A DNA stretch of 64,000 nucleotides from Symbiodinium natans (taxonomy: Eukaryota; Sar; Dinophyceae; Suessiales; Symbiodiniaceae). The notes below the pieces were generated by a model. It was given only the letters and a program-made list of their open reading frames with translations. It made no database searches and was not told the DNA's origin. The stretch lies in contig CAJNDS010002279.1 of the NCBI GenBank assembly GCA_905221605.1, positions 1,276,084 to 1,340,083 of the forward strand, written 5' to 3'. The position numbers and the translations under genes were made by a program. This document shows positions 53,201 to 60,419 of the stretch, in pieces; the stretch's first letter is position 1; every line of letters begins with the position of its first letter.

Positions 53201-53653
53201 CTAAACCCTAAACCCTAAACCCTAAACCCTAAACCCTAAACCCTAAACCCTAAGCCCTAAGCCCTAAGCCCTAAACCCTAAACCCTAAACCCTAAGCCCT
53301 AAACCCTAAACCCCAAACCCACACGCGCATGCGAGCGGGGAAGACCTCCCAGGAGCCAGCATGTGTGCCAGCAGCTGACAGGGGTGCGCGAACTTGGCGC
53401 CTCCTTCCGCGCGTTTGCGGCCATCCGCAGTGACTTAGAGTACCCTCACAGTTAGGGTTTAGGGTTCAGGGTTGAGGGCTTAGGGTTTAGGGTTCACTTT
53501 ACACTTTTTCGGATACCATATTCCCCCATAGAACTGAAAGTGTACACTGTTTGAAGGCTCCTAAACTCTAAACCCTAAACCCTAAACCCGAAACCCAGCA
53601 ACTAAGGTGATGGTCGCGTGGTGACCTGGGGCGATCCCCACTACGGACGCTAA
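43269..53653 (+). CDS. Split gene: ubiquitin-like + RCC1-repeat protein
   Basis: Exons: 43269-43340, 44346-44396, about 46226-46309, 47492-about 47555, 51389-51434, 51668-51735, 51851-51943, 52061-52193, 52306-52802, 53019-about 53126, 53372-53429, 53607-53653. The first four read MDVRIRVTLLSGRSATVEL, VRELKGKAQELLKA, EVCIFELVASERVDKCLLPE, AGLAEGSEVGALVRPATIAS. These resemble a ubiquitin-like fold, with starting strands and a late EGSEVGALV. The rest are RCC1-type units with the core GAFAAIRxDGxVVTWG repeated about nine times, a beta-propeller building block often found in protein-interaction proteins of the HERC type. No HECT domain is visible. The stop could be TAA 53651-53653, or the gene may go on. 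Donors are GT, GC and GA. A 3.7 kb Copia-like element sits in the intron after exon 4. The biochemical role is unknown. Confidence 0.78.
43350..43475. repeat. TTTAGGG array at a donor
   Basis: Mostly canonical units right after exon 1. Confidence 0.95.
43500..44140. other. Unique intron DNA
   Basis: Lies in intron 1, with poly-T/poly-G (43760-43785) and C-rich heptamer variants near 44100. No gene. Confidence 0.6.
44145..44310. repeat. CCCTAAA / CCCTCAA array at an acceptor
   Basis: Canonical, then CCCTCAA, then canonical units, ending about 35 bp before exon 2. Confidence 0.95.
44346..44396 (+). CDS. RCC1 gene exon 2
   Basis: Acceptor GCCGCAG, VRELKGKAQELLKAPSR (17 codons, phase 0). The intron then starts GTTTAGGG, so the donor GT lies in the telomere motif. 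Confidence 0.72.
44640..45310. other. GC-rich palindromic block and unique DNA
   Basis: Unique DNA to 44940. From 44950 to 45140 many GGGGCCCCGGGACA/TGTCCC dyads follow, and then a GGCCTCCCAGG tandem (45133-45200). Long frames on both strands come from this composition. Confidence 0.7.
45320..45497. repeat. TCCTAAA variant array
   Basis: About twenty-five TCCTAAA heptamers, a homogeneous one-base variant. Confidence 0.97.
45555..46215. repeat. TTTAGGG then CCCTAAA arrays in intron 2
   Basis: TTTAGGG at 45555-45680, unique DNA with short runs, then CCCTAAA at 46020-46215 leading to exon 3. Confidence 0.92.
46226..46309 (+). CDS. RCC1 gene exon 3
   Basis: SEVCIFELVASERVDKCLLP then EQTLQE, GC donor. 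The acceptor is either CCTCAG (46225) or TGCCAG, seven bases on. Confidence 0.68.
46330..47275. other. Intron 3 arrays and unique DNA
   Basis: TTTAGGG units 46330-46550, an 18-base poly-C near 46687, degenerate CCCTAAA 46730-47275. No gene. Confidence 0.7.
47283..47365. mobile_element. TIR element, family 1, internally deleted
   Basis: CTTGGAGG at the left, GTACCATGAACCTCCAAG at the right, interior GGGCACTTAAGGGGC, only about 80 bp. Confidence 0.75.
47492..47555 (+). CDS. RCC1 gene exon 4
   Basis: Acceptor ATCGAAG, AGLAEGSEVGALVRPATIAS, in phase with exon 3. The end is approximate because the frame stays open to the TTTAGGG array. Confidence 0.72.
47618..47911 (+). repeat. 5' LTR
   Basis: 294 bp, TGCTGAAACG to CACACCAGCA. 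It contains the ATG of gag at 47835, as in Ty1, where the gag frame starts inside the LTR. Confidence 0.93.
47835..49619 (+). CDS. Copia-like gag, N-terminal frame
   Basis: ATG 47835 (MDGSSGTGEMRTPLVSI) to TAG 49617-49619. Low complexity, rich in Ala, Pro, Gln and Gly. A likely coiled coil lies near 48790-48920 (ARELEIAAQELEIQRLRQQI). The last residues, TGSLDFQDWLQ, look like the start of a conserved gag core that continues in the frame of the next ORF. The break is a shift to the -1 frame. Either it is a mutation or a translational frameshift joins the two. Confidence 0.75.
   Translation: MDGSSGTGEMRTPLVSISQPAGSHQQVMSPTLGQGHYGTLGNMPSPPPGRDGHPGSQDATQTPAQVHAAGGVGFASDMAAGRASGGGDPAEGTPQVSTTTDGGIASAPRSALPRSIAPGGSPGPEANASAHQAASSEARPATDLSGGGVLGGIRSAGETVGAEGFVTPRSQQGLPTIAEMVKGFPATGFRIMSRVGEFFQVARTEVLPVVPSVEQQATPPRSAMHARAGPLPLGDASVGSQTGSPPQVVGSRSTPTSFAPGPGRETPLLNAEMLQRMQALEHRAPLFYPSQPVVSDRPQSGTDSTSIPQEVIQAEVARQLAVLDQRTTARELEIAAQELEIQRLRQQIAEANAHREQALRAAALSSAQSTAHVPVQPPQVAMQSQLSHASAPNMSQVQGVASQAVDASRSVAPAIQATSFPGLLSSLWSGLGGSRRSDRDASSPPPGRAGTVQADLPAQVPQVQGTQVPASPPGGVGAYAQVPHAQASGTQVPPAAAPGGAADSATQGLPQVPPPPGLQGGSVPGGAAHGLASGSPALDALFLGMQQLQSVQLQQLRSQDSDAPEVVKPGTADLPKLAAPDPSTGSLDFQDWLQ
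47913..47928 (+). promoter_or_regulatory. Candidate primer-binding site
   Basis: GGTTATGAGCCCAA follows the 5' LTR. It is complementary to the anticodon arm of a CAU-anticodon Met tRNA (GGGCTCATAACC type). Copia uses such a half-tRNA primer, which supports the family call. Confidence 0.6.
49607..50791 (+). CDS. Copia-like gag, core and zinc-finger frame
   Basis: Open from 49607 to TGA at 50791 (394 codons). The core includes GDLSDTSGSWWAAVLQVSR, SPIERLRIQPD and RTLVLSNLQHP, typical of a Copia gag helical domain. Then a CCCH finger (C-x8-C-x5-C-x3-H, CKFFLSSKGC..CRYQH) and a CCHC knuckle (CLNCGAEAHRARDC) bind nucleic acid. The Ala-rich tail ends without protease or polymerase. There is no good ATG at the start, so it probably continues the upstream frame. 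Confidence 0.8.
   Translation: MAAVGGLMGDLSDTSGSWWAAVLQVSRDAYERWVVSSPIERLRIQPDDRPELVEGKWSRVNARACVMLLGALHETVKSDLIARKPTQVASQILFRLHTQYLPGGTAERTLVLSNLQHPTEVEDAASGVLALRAWGRWYQRCVDCGMNLPDPMVLVRALTSMTKPVLRGEPEVTWRTELVKSTLQLHGRPSEEAVRTYHRHLLAEFETLAGATVPVKPDCAHTPQLKAVSANEGIEPATGAAGKTCKFFLSSKGCKFGPKCRYQHSMSELSYAERVRKCLNCGAEAHRARDCAAGKSPKPYAQAQQCQAPASMQEPAAPAAPSSTSSTSQPIVPATPVNMNMVAFMQEALKAIRQVETNMAAEAHAASTGAKGSATRPGGEGEADLRSSAGRPPP
50988..51000 (+). promoter_or_regulatory. Polypurine tract
   Basis: A purine run, CGAAGGAGGAG, abuts the 3' LTR, the usual site for plus-strand priming. Confidence 0.65.
51001..51293 (+). repeat. 3' LTR
   Basis: 293 bp, identical to the 5' LTR except for one missing T near 51133. 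It is followed by GTTTA. Confidence 0.93.
51389..51434 (+). CDS. RCC1 gene exon 5
   Basis: Acceptor AAACAG, PRNRRSIAFALLRGD plus one base. Joining to 51668 restores DGSVVTWG and requires a GA donor (GACCTT). Confidence 0.7.
51668..51735 (+). CDS. RCC1 gene exon 6
   Basis: Acceptor TTCTCAG, then SVVTWGDSRFGGLSPQLREV and LQ, GT donor. A 16-base repeat spans this junction and the next acceptor. Confidence 0.75.
51740..51844. mobile_element. Family 1 remnant forming an intron
   Basis: Left remnant CCAATTATAACGG, then TTTAGGG units, then AACTGTACTTATAACTG and the right end CTCCAAG. It fills the intron 51736-51850. Confidence 0.65.
51851..51943 (+). CDS. RCC1 gene exon 7
   Basis: Acceptor ACTGCAG, 31 codons with SSGAFAALRADGSVVAWG, then the GT donor, in phase 0. 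Confidence 0.78.
51948..52060. mobile_element. Small TIR element forming an intron
   Basis: Ends CTTGGTACCCCAG and CTGGGCTACCAAG are inverted copies. GTGC lies on both sides (51944-51947 and 52061-52064). The intron is GTGC plus the element. Confidence 0.8.
52061..52193 (+). CDS. RCC1 gene exon 8
   Basis: Acceptor ACCAAG, VQGQLQRVRRLEARGRAFAA then IRSDGTVVTWGSPEDGGD. The donor is unclear: neither GT nor GC fits the phase, and the frame needs one base carried to the next exon. Confidence 0.72.
52306..52802 (+). CDS. RCC1 gene exon 9 (long exon, four repeats)
   Basis: 497 bp, the longest uninterrupted exon. It contains the cores SGAFAAIRKDGTVVTWG, GGAFAAVRADGRLVVWG, AGAFAVLRSDGTVATIG and GGAFAAIEADGRVLTWG, and ends at GC donor GCTGGG. 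It establishes the RCC1-type repeat call and the reading strand. Confidence 0.88.
52865..52998. repeat. CCCTAAA array at an acceptor
   Basis: About nineteen units, ending 20 bp before exon 10. Confidence 0.96.
53019..53126 (+). CDS. RCC1 gene exon 10
   Basis: Acceptor GGTGCAG, DQLVGVCQISATAGAFAALR then SDGHVVTWGQAEAGGQ. The 3' edge is ambiguous within the repeated bases GCCAGC. Confidence 0.78.
53140..53320. repeat. CCCTAAA array
   Basis: A long array filling the intron between exons 10 and 11. There is no TTTAGGG arm here. Confidence 0.96.
53372..53429 (+). CDS. RCC1 gene exon 11
   Basis: Acceptor GTGCCAG, QLTGVRELGASFRAFAAIR plus one base, GT donor within GTGA. Confidence 0.75.
53434..53606. 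mobile_element. TIR element, family 3, forming an intron
   Basis: Begins CTTAGAG and ends GCAACTAAG. The interior CACTTTACACTTTTTCGG / CTGAAAGTGTACACT matches the copies at 62321 and 63758. GTGA flanks both sides (53430-53433 and 53607-53610). Short TTTAGGG and CCCTAAA runs sit inside, near the left and right ends. Confidence 0.85.
53607..53653 (+). CDS. RCC1 gene exon 12
   Basis: Joined to exon 11 it gives RSDGRVVTWGDPHYGR and then TAA 53651-53653. The stop falls just before a TIR element, so it may be the real end or a later change. Confidence 0.7.
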
Positions 53654-53661
53654 GCAGGAAC

Positions 53662-53973
53662 ACCCAGAGAGCCCAATGCCCCTTAATTAAGGAGTTATAA
53701 AGGCCGGTGGCCTCTTTATCTGTTACCCTTATACCTTTATATGGCCCTAGATACCCTACTAAGACCCCCAATATATGCCCCTATTACTATAAAACAGAAA
53801 CCCTACTTAAAGAGACCAGCAACCCATATAAGTTACACCTTAAATCACAGTAGGGATCCCTACTATGATTTAAGGTATACCCCTTAAGTAAGGAGTTATA
53901 CCTTAAATCACAGTAGGGATCCCTAGTATGGATTTAAGGCATAATTCCTTAAGGGGCATTGGGCTCTTTTGGG
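53662..53973. mobile_element. TIR element, family 2 (GAGCCCAATGCCCC)
   Basis: Ends GAGCCCAATGCCCCTTAATT and AAGGGGCATTGGGCTC are inverted. The interior has two copies of a palindrome, TTAAATCACAGTAGGGATCC and its mirror (53836-53880, 53898-53944). It is non-coding. Confidence 0.8.
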
Positions 53974-54028
53974 CAGCTTTGGGAGGGTCTCCGGGGTTGA
54001 GGCCATGGGATAAGGCGGCAGCCTGCAG

Positions 54029-54068
54029 GTGGGCGAGTGCTTGCTCTTGCTGGACTCCCAAAGACCCA
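54029..54068 (+). CDS. Exon-like island, unidentified
   Basis: Acceptor CCTGCAG, VGECLLLLDSQRP. Short and uncertain. Confidence 0.3.
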
Positions 54069-54159
54069 TAGGAATGTTCCATTAGTCACCCAAACAAGGT
54101 TCGAAAGCCAGTTCTCATCAACATGGCCGCATTCCCGCATTTCTCAATGGAACATAAAC

Positions 54160-54260
54160 TAGGACCCAGAGTTGGCCCTTATGCCTTTTTTGCGGGGTTT
54201 AGGTTCCCTTAAAAGCCCCTTGAAACCAAACAGGGGTTTCTCCTGGGTCTAGTAGGGAAA
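54160..54260. mobile_element. Repeat family 4 copy
   Basis: GGACCCAGAGTTGGCCCTTA ... GGGGTTTAGGTTCCCTT ... CTGGGTCTAGT. Inverted ends with CTAGGACCCAGAGT / CCTGGGTCTAG. Confidence 0.6.
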
Positions 54261-54371
54261 GTGGAGGCCTTAGAAATGTAGGTTGCTCCTGTGTGTTCTT
54301 TGGTGCTTTTTTGAGTCAGGGTGTAGGGTGTAGCGTGTAGGGTTTAGGGCTTAGCGTTTAGGGTGCAGGGC

Positions 54372-54632
54372 TTTGAGGCTTTGAGGCTTTGAGGCTTTGA
54401 GGCTTTGAGGCTTTGAGGCTTTGAGGCTTTGAGGCTTTGAGGCTTTGAGGCTTTGAGGCTTTGAGGCTTTGAGGCTTTGAGGCTTTGAGGCTTTGAGGCT
54501 TTGAGGCTTTGAGGCTTTGAGGCTTTGAGGCTTTGAGGCTTTGAGGCTTTGAGGCTTTGAGGCTTTGAGGCTTTGAGGCTTTGAGGCTTTGAGGCTTTGA
54601 GGCTTTGAGGCTTTGAGGCTTTGAGGCTTTGA
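54372..54632. repeat. TTTGAGGC octamer array
   Basis: More than thirty perfect units. It encodes only repeat peptides on the minus strand. TTTAGGG-like variants border it. Confidence 0.98.
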
Positions 54633-54699
54633 GGTTGGCGGTTGTAGAACGGAGGTTCTACATGCCGCTCTTGCAAACGAACTGCTTACTGCCTCTAAA

Positions 54700-56045
54700 C
54701 CCTGACACCTAAACCTCAAACCCCAAACCCTAAACCCTAAACCCTAAACCCTAAACCCTAAGCCCTAAGCCCTAAGCCCTAAACCCTAAACCCTAAACCC
54801 TAAACCCTTCCATGTACCTGTATATGGTATATACTTCGACCTTAAAGAGTTCCCAGATAGTAGCTTTAGGAACCAAGTATATACTATATAGCACCCTGAA
54901 CTCTACACCCTAGACCCTAAACCCTCAACCCTACTCTCTATATGTTCTTGGAACCCCTACGGTTCGATACGACAGCTTTTGTATATCAAAAACGGGCCAT
55001 CAAGATTGCAATCCAAAAAGGGTGTTCCAAGAACGGTTAGGGTTTAGGGTTTAGGGTTGTATGGTTTAGTGTTTAGGGGGTCGGGGAGATTTTCGCCCTT
55101 TGTTATTCTCTTCTTTTAGGGATGAGGTTCCCTTATAAGCCCCTTTAAAGCAATGGCACCCTTGTCATTGCTAAGTTACTCTTGGGTCCAGTCATGCGTT
55201 GTTCACTCTCTTTGATAGTGGGTTTTGGCGTGGGTTGAGGTTGATACTAGGGTCCGGGCCCGACTTGAGGTTTAGGGTTTAGGGTCTATAGAGGTGGGGG
55301 TTTAGGGTTTGGGGTTTAGGCTTTAGGGTTTAGGGTTTGGGGTTGAGGGATTAGGGGTTTAGGGTTGGGTTCAGAGTTTAGCTAAGGAGGGGACGGCAGC
55401 GCTAGATGCGAGCAGCTTCAGAATGTGGACGACTTTCGCCGCCCACCGCTCGACACAGATCAGGGCTTAAAACTGCACCCTGCTGAGGGTCTAGGGTTTA
55501 GGGTTTAGGATTTAGGGTTTAGGGTTTAGGGTTTAGGCGTTGAGCCCTCATCCATAAGGCCCTAAACCCCAATTTACCCTCAACAACCCACTCAGAACTC
55601 TCCTCCTAAACACCGTTTTAGGTCAAAGAAGCCAAGTTCAGGGTTTAGGGATCAGGGTTGAGGGTCGTACTGCGGGTCTGGCCTTTTGATCAGCCAGACT
55701 GACTCCCTTTTTCAGGGCTCTTGTCCCATGGTCCATCCCTTTCCCCTTTCAGGCCTTTGGAACAACCTCCGAACTTGAATGCCCCAAAACCCTAAACCCC
55801 TAAACCCCTAAACCCCTAAACCCCTAAACCCCTAAACCCCTAAAACCCCTAAACCCCTAAACCCCTAAACCCGTAAGCCCCTAAACCCTAAACCCCTAAA
55901 ACCCCTAGACCCCTAAAACCCCTAAACGCGACCAAAAACCCCTAAAACCCTGAATCCCTAAACCCTAAACCCTAAACCCTAAACCGTAAGCCCTAAACCC
56001 TAAACCCTAAGCCCCTAAACCCCTAAACCCTGAGCCCTACACACG
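54700..56045. other. Arrays and unique DNA, no gene seen
   Basis: CCCTAAA at 54715-54805, a family 4-like segment at 55100-55200, TTTAGGG runs at 55270-55375 and 55490-55540, and CCCCTAAA octamers at 55790-56035. Confidence 0.65.
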
Positions 56046-56049
56046 CCAG

Positions 56050-56101
56050 GCCTCTGGCTCTTGGCGCTCAAGAGCTGCGAAGCGTGGTGAGGCCATCGCA
56101 G
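56050..56101 (+). CDS. Exon-like island, unidentified
   Basis: Acceptor CGCCAG, frame PLALGAQELRSVVRPSQ, GC donor (GCGACT). Product unknown. Confidence 0.4.
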
Positions 56102-56109
56102 GCGACTGG

Positions 56110-58840
56110 GAACGCAGCTTTTACCCTTTGAGTTTAGGGTTTAGGGATTAGGGTTTAGGGTTTAGGGTTTTAGGGATTAGGGTTCAGGGTTTAGGGCTTT
56201 TTGCTTGTTTCCTTTCTCCAAATGTTTTGGATTGTTTTAAAAAGGTCTTTCATCGCTTTTAAGGGTAATTTGCTTTACTTACTTAAACTTAAGTTTTTTG
56301 TTTCTATTTTAAACGGTTGTTTTATAAGAGACTTCCGACTCCCCAAACCACCCTCTAGCCCATTTGCAAGGGTCTGATTCCCGGAAATAAATGTAGGCGG
56401 TTTAGGGTTTTGAGTTGAGGTTTAAAGTTCTGGGCCTAGGGTTTAGGGAGTTAAGCACTCTAACCCTCAAAGACCCCCAAGCCACACCGCGAAGGACCCA
56501 GCACCCACAAGGGAACCGCCAGCAGTGGTGGCCCAAGTGGCTCGGACGCCAGGCCGGCAAGGAAGTTGTGTGCGGGTGGTGTCCGTGTGTACTTCCCGGG
56601 GTCCATTGAGTGTCGGGTTTAGGGTTTAGGGTTTAGGGTTTGGGGTTTAGGGTTTAGGGTTTAGGGTTTAGGGTTTAGGGTTTAGGGAGGCTTAGTAGGG
56701 TTTAGGGTTTAGGGCAGGAGCCTAGTTCCAATACGATTTCCTTAAAAATAACCCTGGGGATATCATAGCAATTACAAGCTTCCCCAAAAATAGTTGAATG
56801 GGCCACTTTTTTTCGGTGGCACTTCCCATGGTGGCATTACAGAAATTATCTGGTAGTTGCCGGGGGGGGGGGGTTCTGGGGGCAAACTTTGAAGATTCAG
56901 GCTTTGGGTTTTTGGTTCAATTTGCGCAATATTGTCGGATCACGCCAGTGCAGGATGGCCTGAATAGCATCCGGACTGCTTGCGAAATTGGAGGGGGCCA
57001 CACTGAGCAGTATACAGTTCGAAACAGATTGCCCTAAACCGTAAACTTTCAACCCTGAACCCTAATTCCTGAGTCGATGCTTCAGACTGTAGATGGGGCA
57101 GAGAGAATGAAGATTATAGGCGGACCACGGTAATGTTGCCTCTGTCAAAACTAGAAGCCTAAACCCGAAACCCTAAACCCGAACCCCTAACCCTTAAACC
57201 CGAAACCCCACACCCGAAACCCTAAACCCTACACCCCGAACCCCTGGACTCAAGGCTGTCTTGTTCTGTTTGAGGGTTGTGCCCTTGGGTTTTACAGGGT
57301 ATATAAGGGGTATATATAAATCTAAATATAAGTTTAAATATAAAAAGAATATATGTATATATATATATATATGTGAGCATGTAACTACCCTTAGAGTTAG
57401 GGGTTCCGGATAACCCTTAACCCTAAGCTCTACACCCTACAACCTAACCCCTAAACCCTAAACCCTAAACCCCAAACCCCTAAGAGTTCAGGGTCTTGCA
57501 AAACTGACCAGGCTCCTTGGCCTCCAGCGTGCCCTCACGGGAGAGGCGGCCGACGGGGGCAAGGGGAGGGGGATGTGGAGGGGGCCGGATGTTCCCCTCT
57601 TAAACTAGCAGTCCTTCATAGGAATTCTAATACGGGGAAACTGCAGTCCCCATTATAAGGCTGTTAGTCCAGGTGGAACACTAGTCCAAGGCGGAACATC
57701 CCATCCTTCTTAGGGTAGTTACACGGTCCCTTAGTATGGGTCCTTCAAAGGGGAAAGGGTACCCCTTAGATACCCCTTATACACCCTGTACAAATGAAAG
57801 GCCCATACTCAGAACCCTTTCAAGGAGGTAAGGGACCACATAAAGGGCCCATGAAACTACCCTGAGAAACCTCGAACCCTTAAAAGCCCTAAGGTTCGAA
57901 ACCTCAACGTTCGTTCCCCCCGGGAGGCTAGTTCAACGGCTTGGCGAGGCCCTTGCAGACGCGGAGGAACCGGGTTTAGAGTGACTGTTGGGATTTTGGT
58001 GTCCATGGTGGTTTAGGGTCTAGGGTTTAGGGTTTAGGGTTTAGGGTTTAGGGTTTAGGGTTTAGGGTTGAATATTATTGGCTCTTGCTGTTGCTTGTTC
58101 TGCTTAACCAGTCAGGGTGGAGTTGTCTAGAAGCAGGTGCAGGAATTGCGTGATGAGGACGGGGGTGAGTACGGATGGCACGAAGAGACAAGGACTTGAG
58201 CAGGCAAGCAATCAAGCAAGTGAGCCAGGGAATAACCTGAAACGATACAAGCTCTGGCATCTTAAACCCTAAACCCTAAGCCCTAAACCCTAAGCCCTAA
58301 ACCCTAAACCCTAAACCCTAAACCCTTCACCCTAAGTTGGCTGTCGCACGTGCGTATCCCCATAGTCCAGCGCCCGGGAGGGACCACATGTTTTCACGGC
58401 CGCCCCTTGCATGGCCACCCAGGGTTTAGGGTTTAGGGTTTAGGGTTTAGGGTTTAGGGTTTAGGGTTTAGGGTTTAGGGTTTAGGGTTTGCCCCAAGAC
58501 TTTCTGCACTGCTTCCCTCGGACTCGGTGCTCGTGTGCTCGTGGAGTCAAGAGGTTTTGCTCAGCCCTGGGTGTGTCGGTGCCCTCCCTTGCTGGTTCTT
58601 AGTAGGGAATGTAGGAAATAGGGTACCTGAAGTCCCCTCTCTTGCCCTTTGAGGGAGAGGGATGCTACCTACCGTGGGCCCTCAATAAATAACCCGAAAC
58701 CCTAAACCCTAAACCCTGAACCCTAAACCTTAAACCCTAAACCCTAAACCCTAAACCCTAAACCCTAAACCCTAAACCCTAAACCCTAAACCCGGAACCC
58801 TCTCTCTGCTGATCGGGCTGGGCTGTGACAAAGCCCCTGC
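56110..58840. other. Intergenic or intron DNA with short arrays
   Basis: TTTAGGG at 56610-56715, 58015-58070 and 58420-58490; CCCTAAA at 58260-58330 and 58690-58795. A repeat with TACATGGTCCCTT ... AGGGACCA(C/T)(G/A)TAA ends lies about 57715-57865. No supported gene. Confidence 0.6.
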
Positions 58841-58844
58841 GCAG

Positions 58845-58907
58845 GAAGTGGAGATCCCAACTCGGCAGACGACGCCCTCGGGCGCAGTGGCGGGGGCCTT
58901 GAGACAG
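58845..58907 (+). CDS. Exon-like island, unidentified
   Basis: Acceptor GCGCAG, EVEIPTRQTTPSGAVAGALR then Q, followed by TTTAAGG. Product unknown. Confidence 0.45.
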
Positions 58908-59054
58908 TTTAAGGTTTAGGGCTTAGGATTCAGGCTTTTCGGGTTTGGGGTTTAGGGAAAAAGGGTTTAGGGTTTAGGGCTGAAAAGGGTTTAGGGTTTA
59001 GGGTTCAGGGTTCAGGGTCTAGGGAAAACCCTTAGGGTGTAGGGGGTTCGGGGT

Positions 59055-59195
59055 AATTAGTTACATGGGACCTTCATCTCTTCAAAGGGTTCTGAAGTAC
59101 GGGCCCTCGGGTTGTGCAGGGTCTATATGGGGTATATAGGAGGTCCCCTTTTCAGGGCCCATGCGAAGGAAGGGACCATGTAACTACCCCAAGAT
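59055..59195. mobile_element. Repeat family 6 copy
   Basis: Inverted ends TTACATGGGACC and GGGACCATGTAACTACCC around a shared interior (TTCTGAAGTACGGGC, GGGTCTATA). Related segments at 490, 22420, 57280 and 57715. Confidence 0.55.
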
Positions 59196-59238
59196 GAGTT
59201 GATGGGCTCACTGTTCCACCCGGGCCATGCGTGTTTTG

Positions 59239-59373
59239 CTTGGAGGTTCATGGTACTTAGTAGCTAATTACAACTGCATTCATAACCCACTTATAAGCCC
59301 CTTAAGTGCCCTAATATGGTTATAAGTACAGTGTACAGTTATAATCAGTTGCGAAGTACCATGAACCTCCAAG
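59239..59373. mobile_element. TIR element, family 1, interior inverted
   Basis: The same ends as other copies, but the interior runs the other way (AAGCCCCTTAAGTGCCC), so the insertion orientation is reversed. Confidence 0.88.
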
Positions 59374-59989
59374 TGGAGGATTTGCAGTCACCTTAAGAGG
59401 GTGCAGGGGCTGCATGGCATTTTGCAGACGGCGGGATCGACCACGTATATCGTTCTTACATGGCTCATCTCAATCCCGGAGGATACATATGAAGCAGGGT
59501 GTATATTACTGTATTAGGTGAGTGTATATAAGGTTCCTTTTTGGTATTGGTGAGTGTATACCTTGGGTTATAAACCCTGCTTCATATTGGGCCGGGGCGT
59601 AGTTGGCTTGCACTCCGCCCGGAACGCCTGCAGCAAGCCGAAATCTCAACGTCGCACTCCCAGCCGCAGCCCTCCAAGCTGTTCTAAGCCGTATAGGGTT
59701 TAGGGCTTTGCAGTTGATTAGGATTTGCTTCAGGAGCCCCGAAAAGAACACAGTCAGTTCTCCCTGAAAGGTGCCGAGACCCTCAGTTGTTCTCCACCCC
59801 CTCTGCCTCGCACGAGTGAAGGGCGCGGTTGTGGGCTTTAGGCTTTAGGGTTTGAGGGTTTCGGATTTACGGTTTAGGAAGTACCCCTGCTCACGGCTGC
59901 ATTCATCACGAAGCCAAGCTAGAGACTCTGGTGCCAAGCCCCATCCTAAAAACTGGGACTCAAAGTAGGCCTTTATTTTGAAGAGTACA

Positions 59990-60415
59990 ACCCTAAACCC
60001 TAAACCCTAAACCCTAAACCCTAAACCCTAAACCCTAAACCCTAAACCCTAAACCCTAAACCCTAAACCCTAAACCCTAAACCCTAAACCCTAAACCCTA
60101 AACCCTAAACCCTAAACCACCCTAAACCCTAAACCCTAAACCCTAAACCCTAAACCCTAAACCCTAAACCCTAAACCCTAAACCCTAAACCCTAAACCCT
60201 AAACCCTAAACCCTAAACCCTAAACCCTAAACCCTAACCTAAACCCTAAACCCTAAACCCTAAACCCTAAACCCTAAACCCTAAACCCTAAACCCTAAAC
60301 CCTAAACCCTAAACCCTAAACCCTATAACCCTATAACCCTATAACCCTATAACCCTATAACCCTATAACCCTATAACCCTATAACCCTATAACCCTATAA
60401 CCCTATAACCCAAAC
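59990..60415. repeat. Long CCCTAAA array passing into CCCTATAA
   Basis: About forty-five canonical units with two short interruptions, then about twelve CCCTATAA octamers (60322-60412). Confidence 0.98.
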
Positions 60416-60419
60416 CCAT

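Noticed and set aside
54344-54719. Ser/Lys/Pro repeat proteins on the minus strand
   Set aside because: Translation of the TTTGAGGC octamer array; two frames give the same repeat.
55380-55470. Further RCC1 repeat exon
   Set aside because: A short TTCGCCGCCCACCGC match to the repeat core is present, but no frame continues to the VVTWG part.
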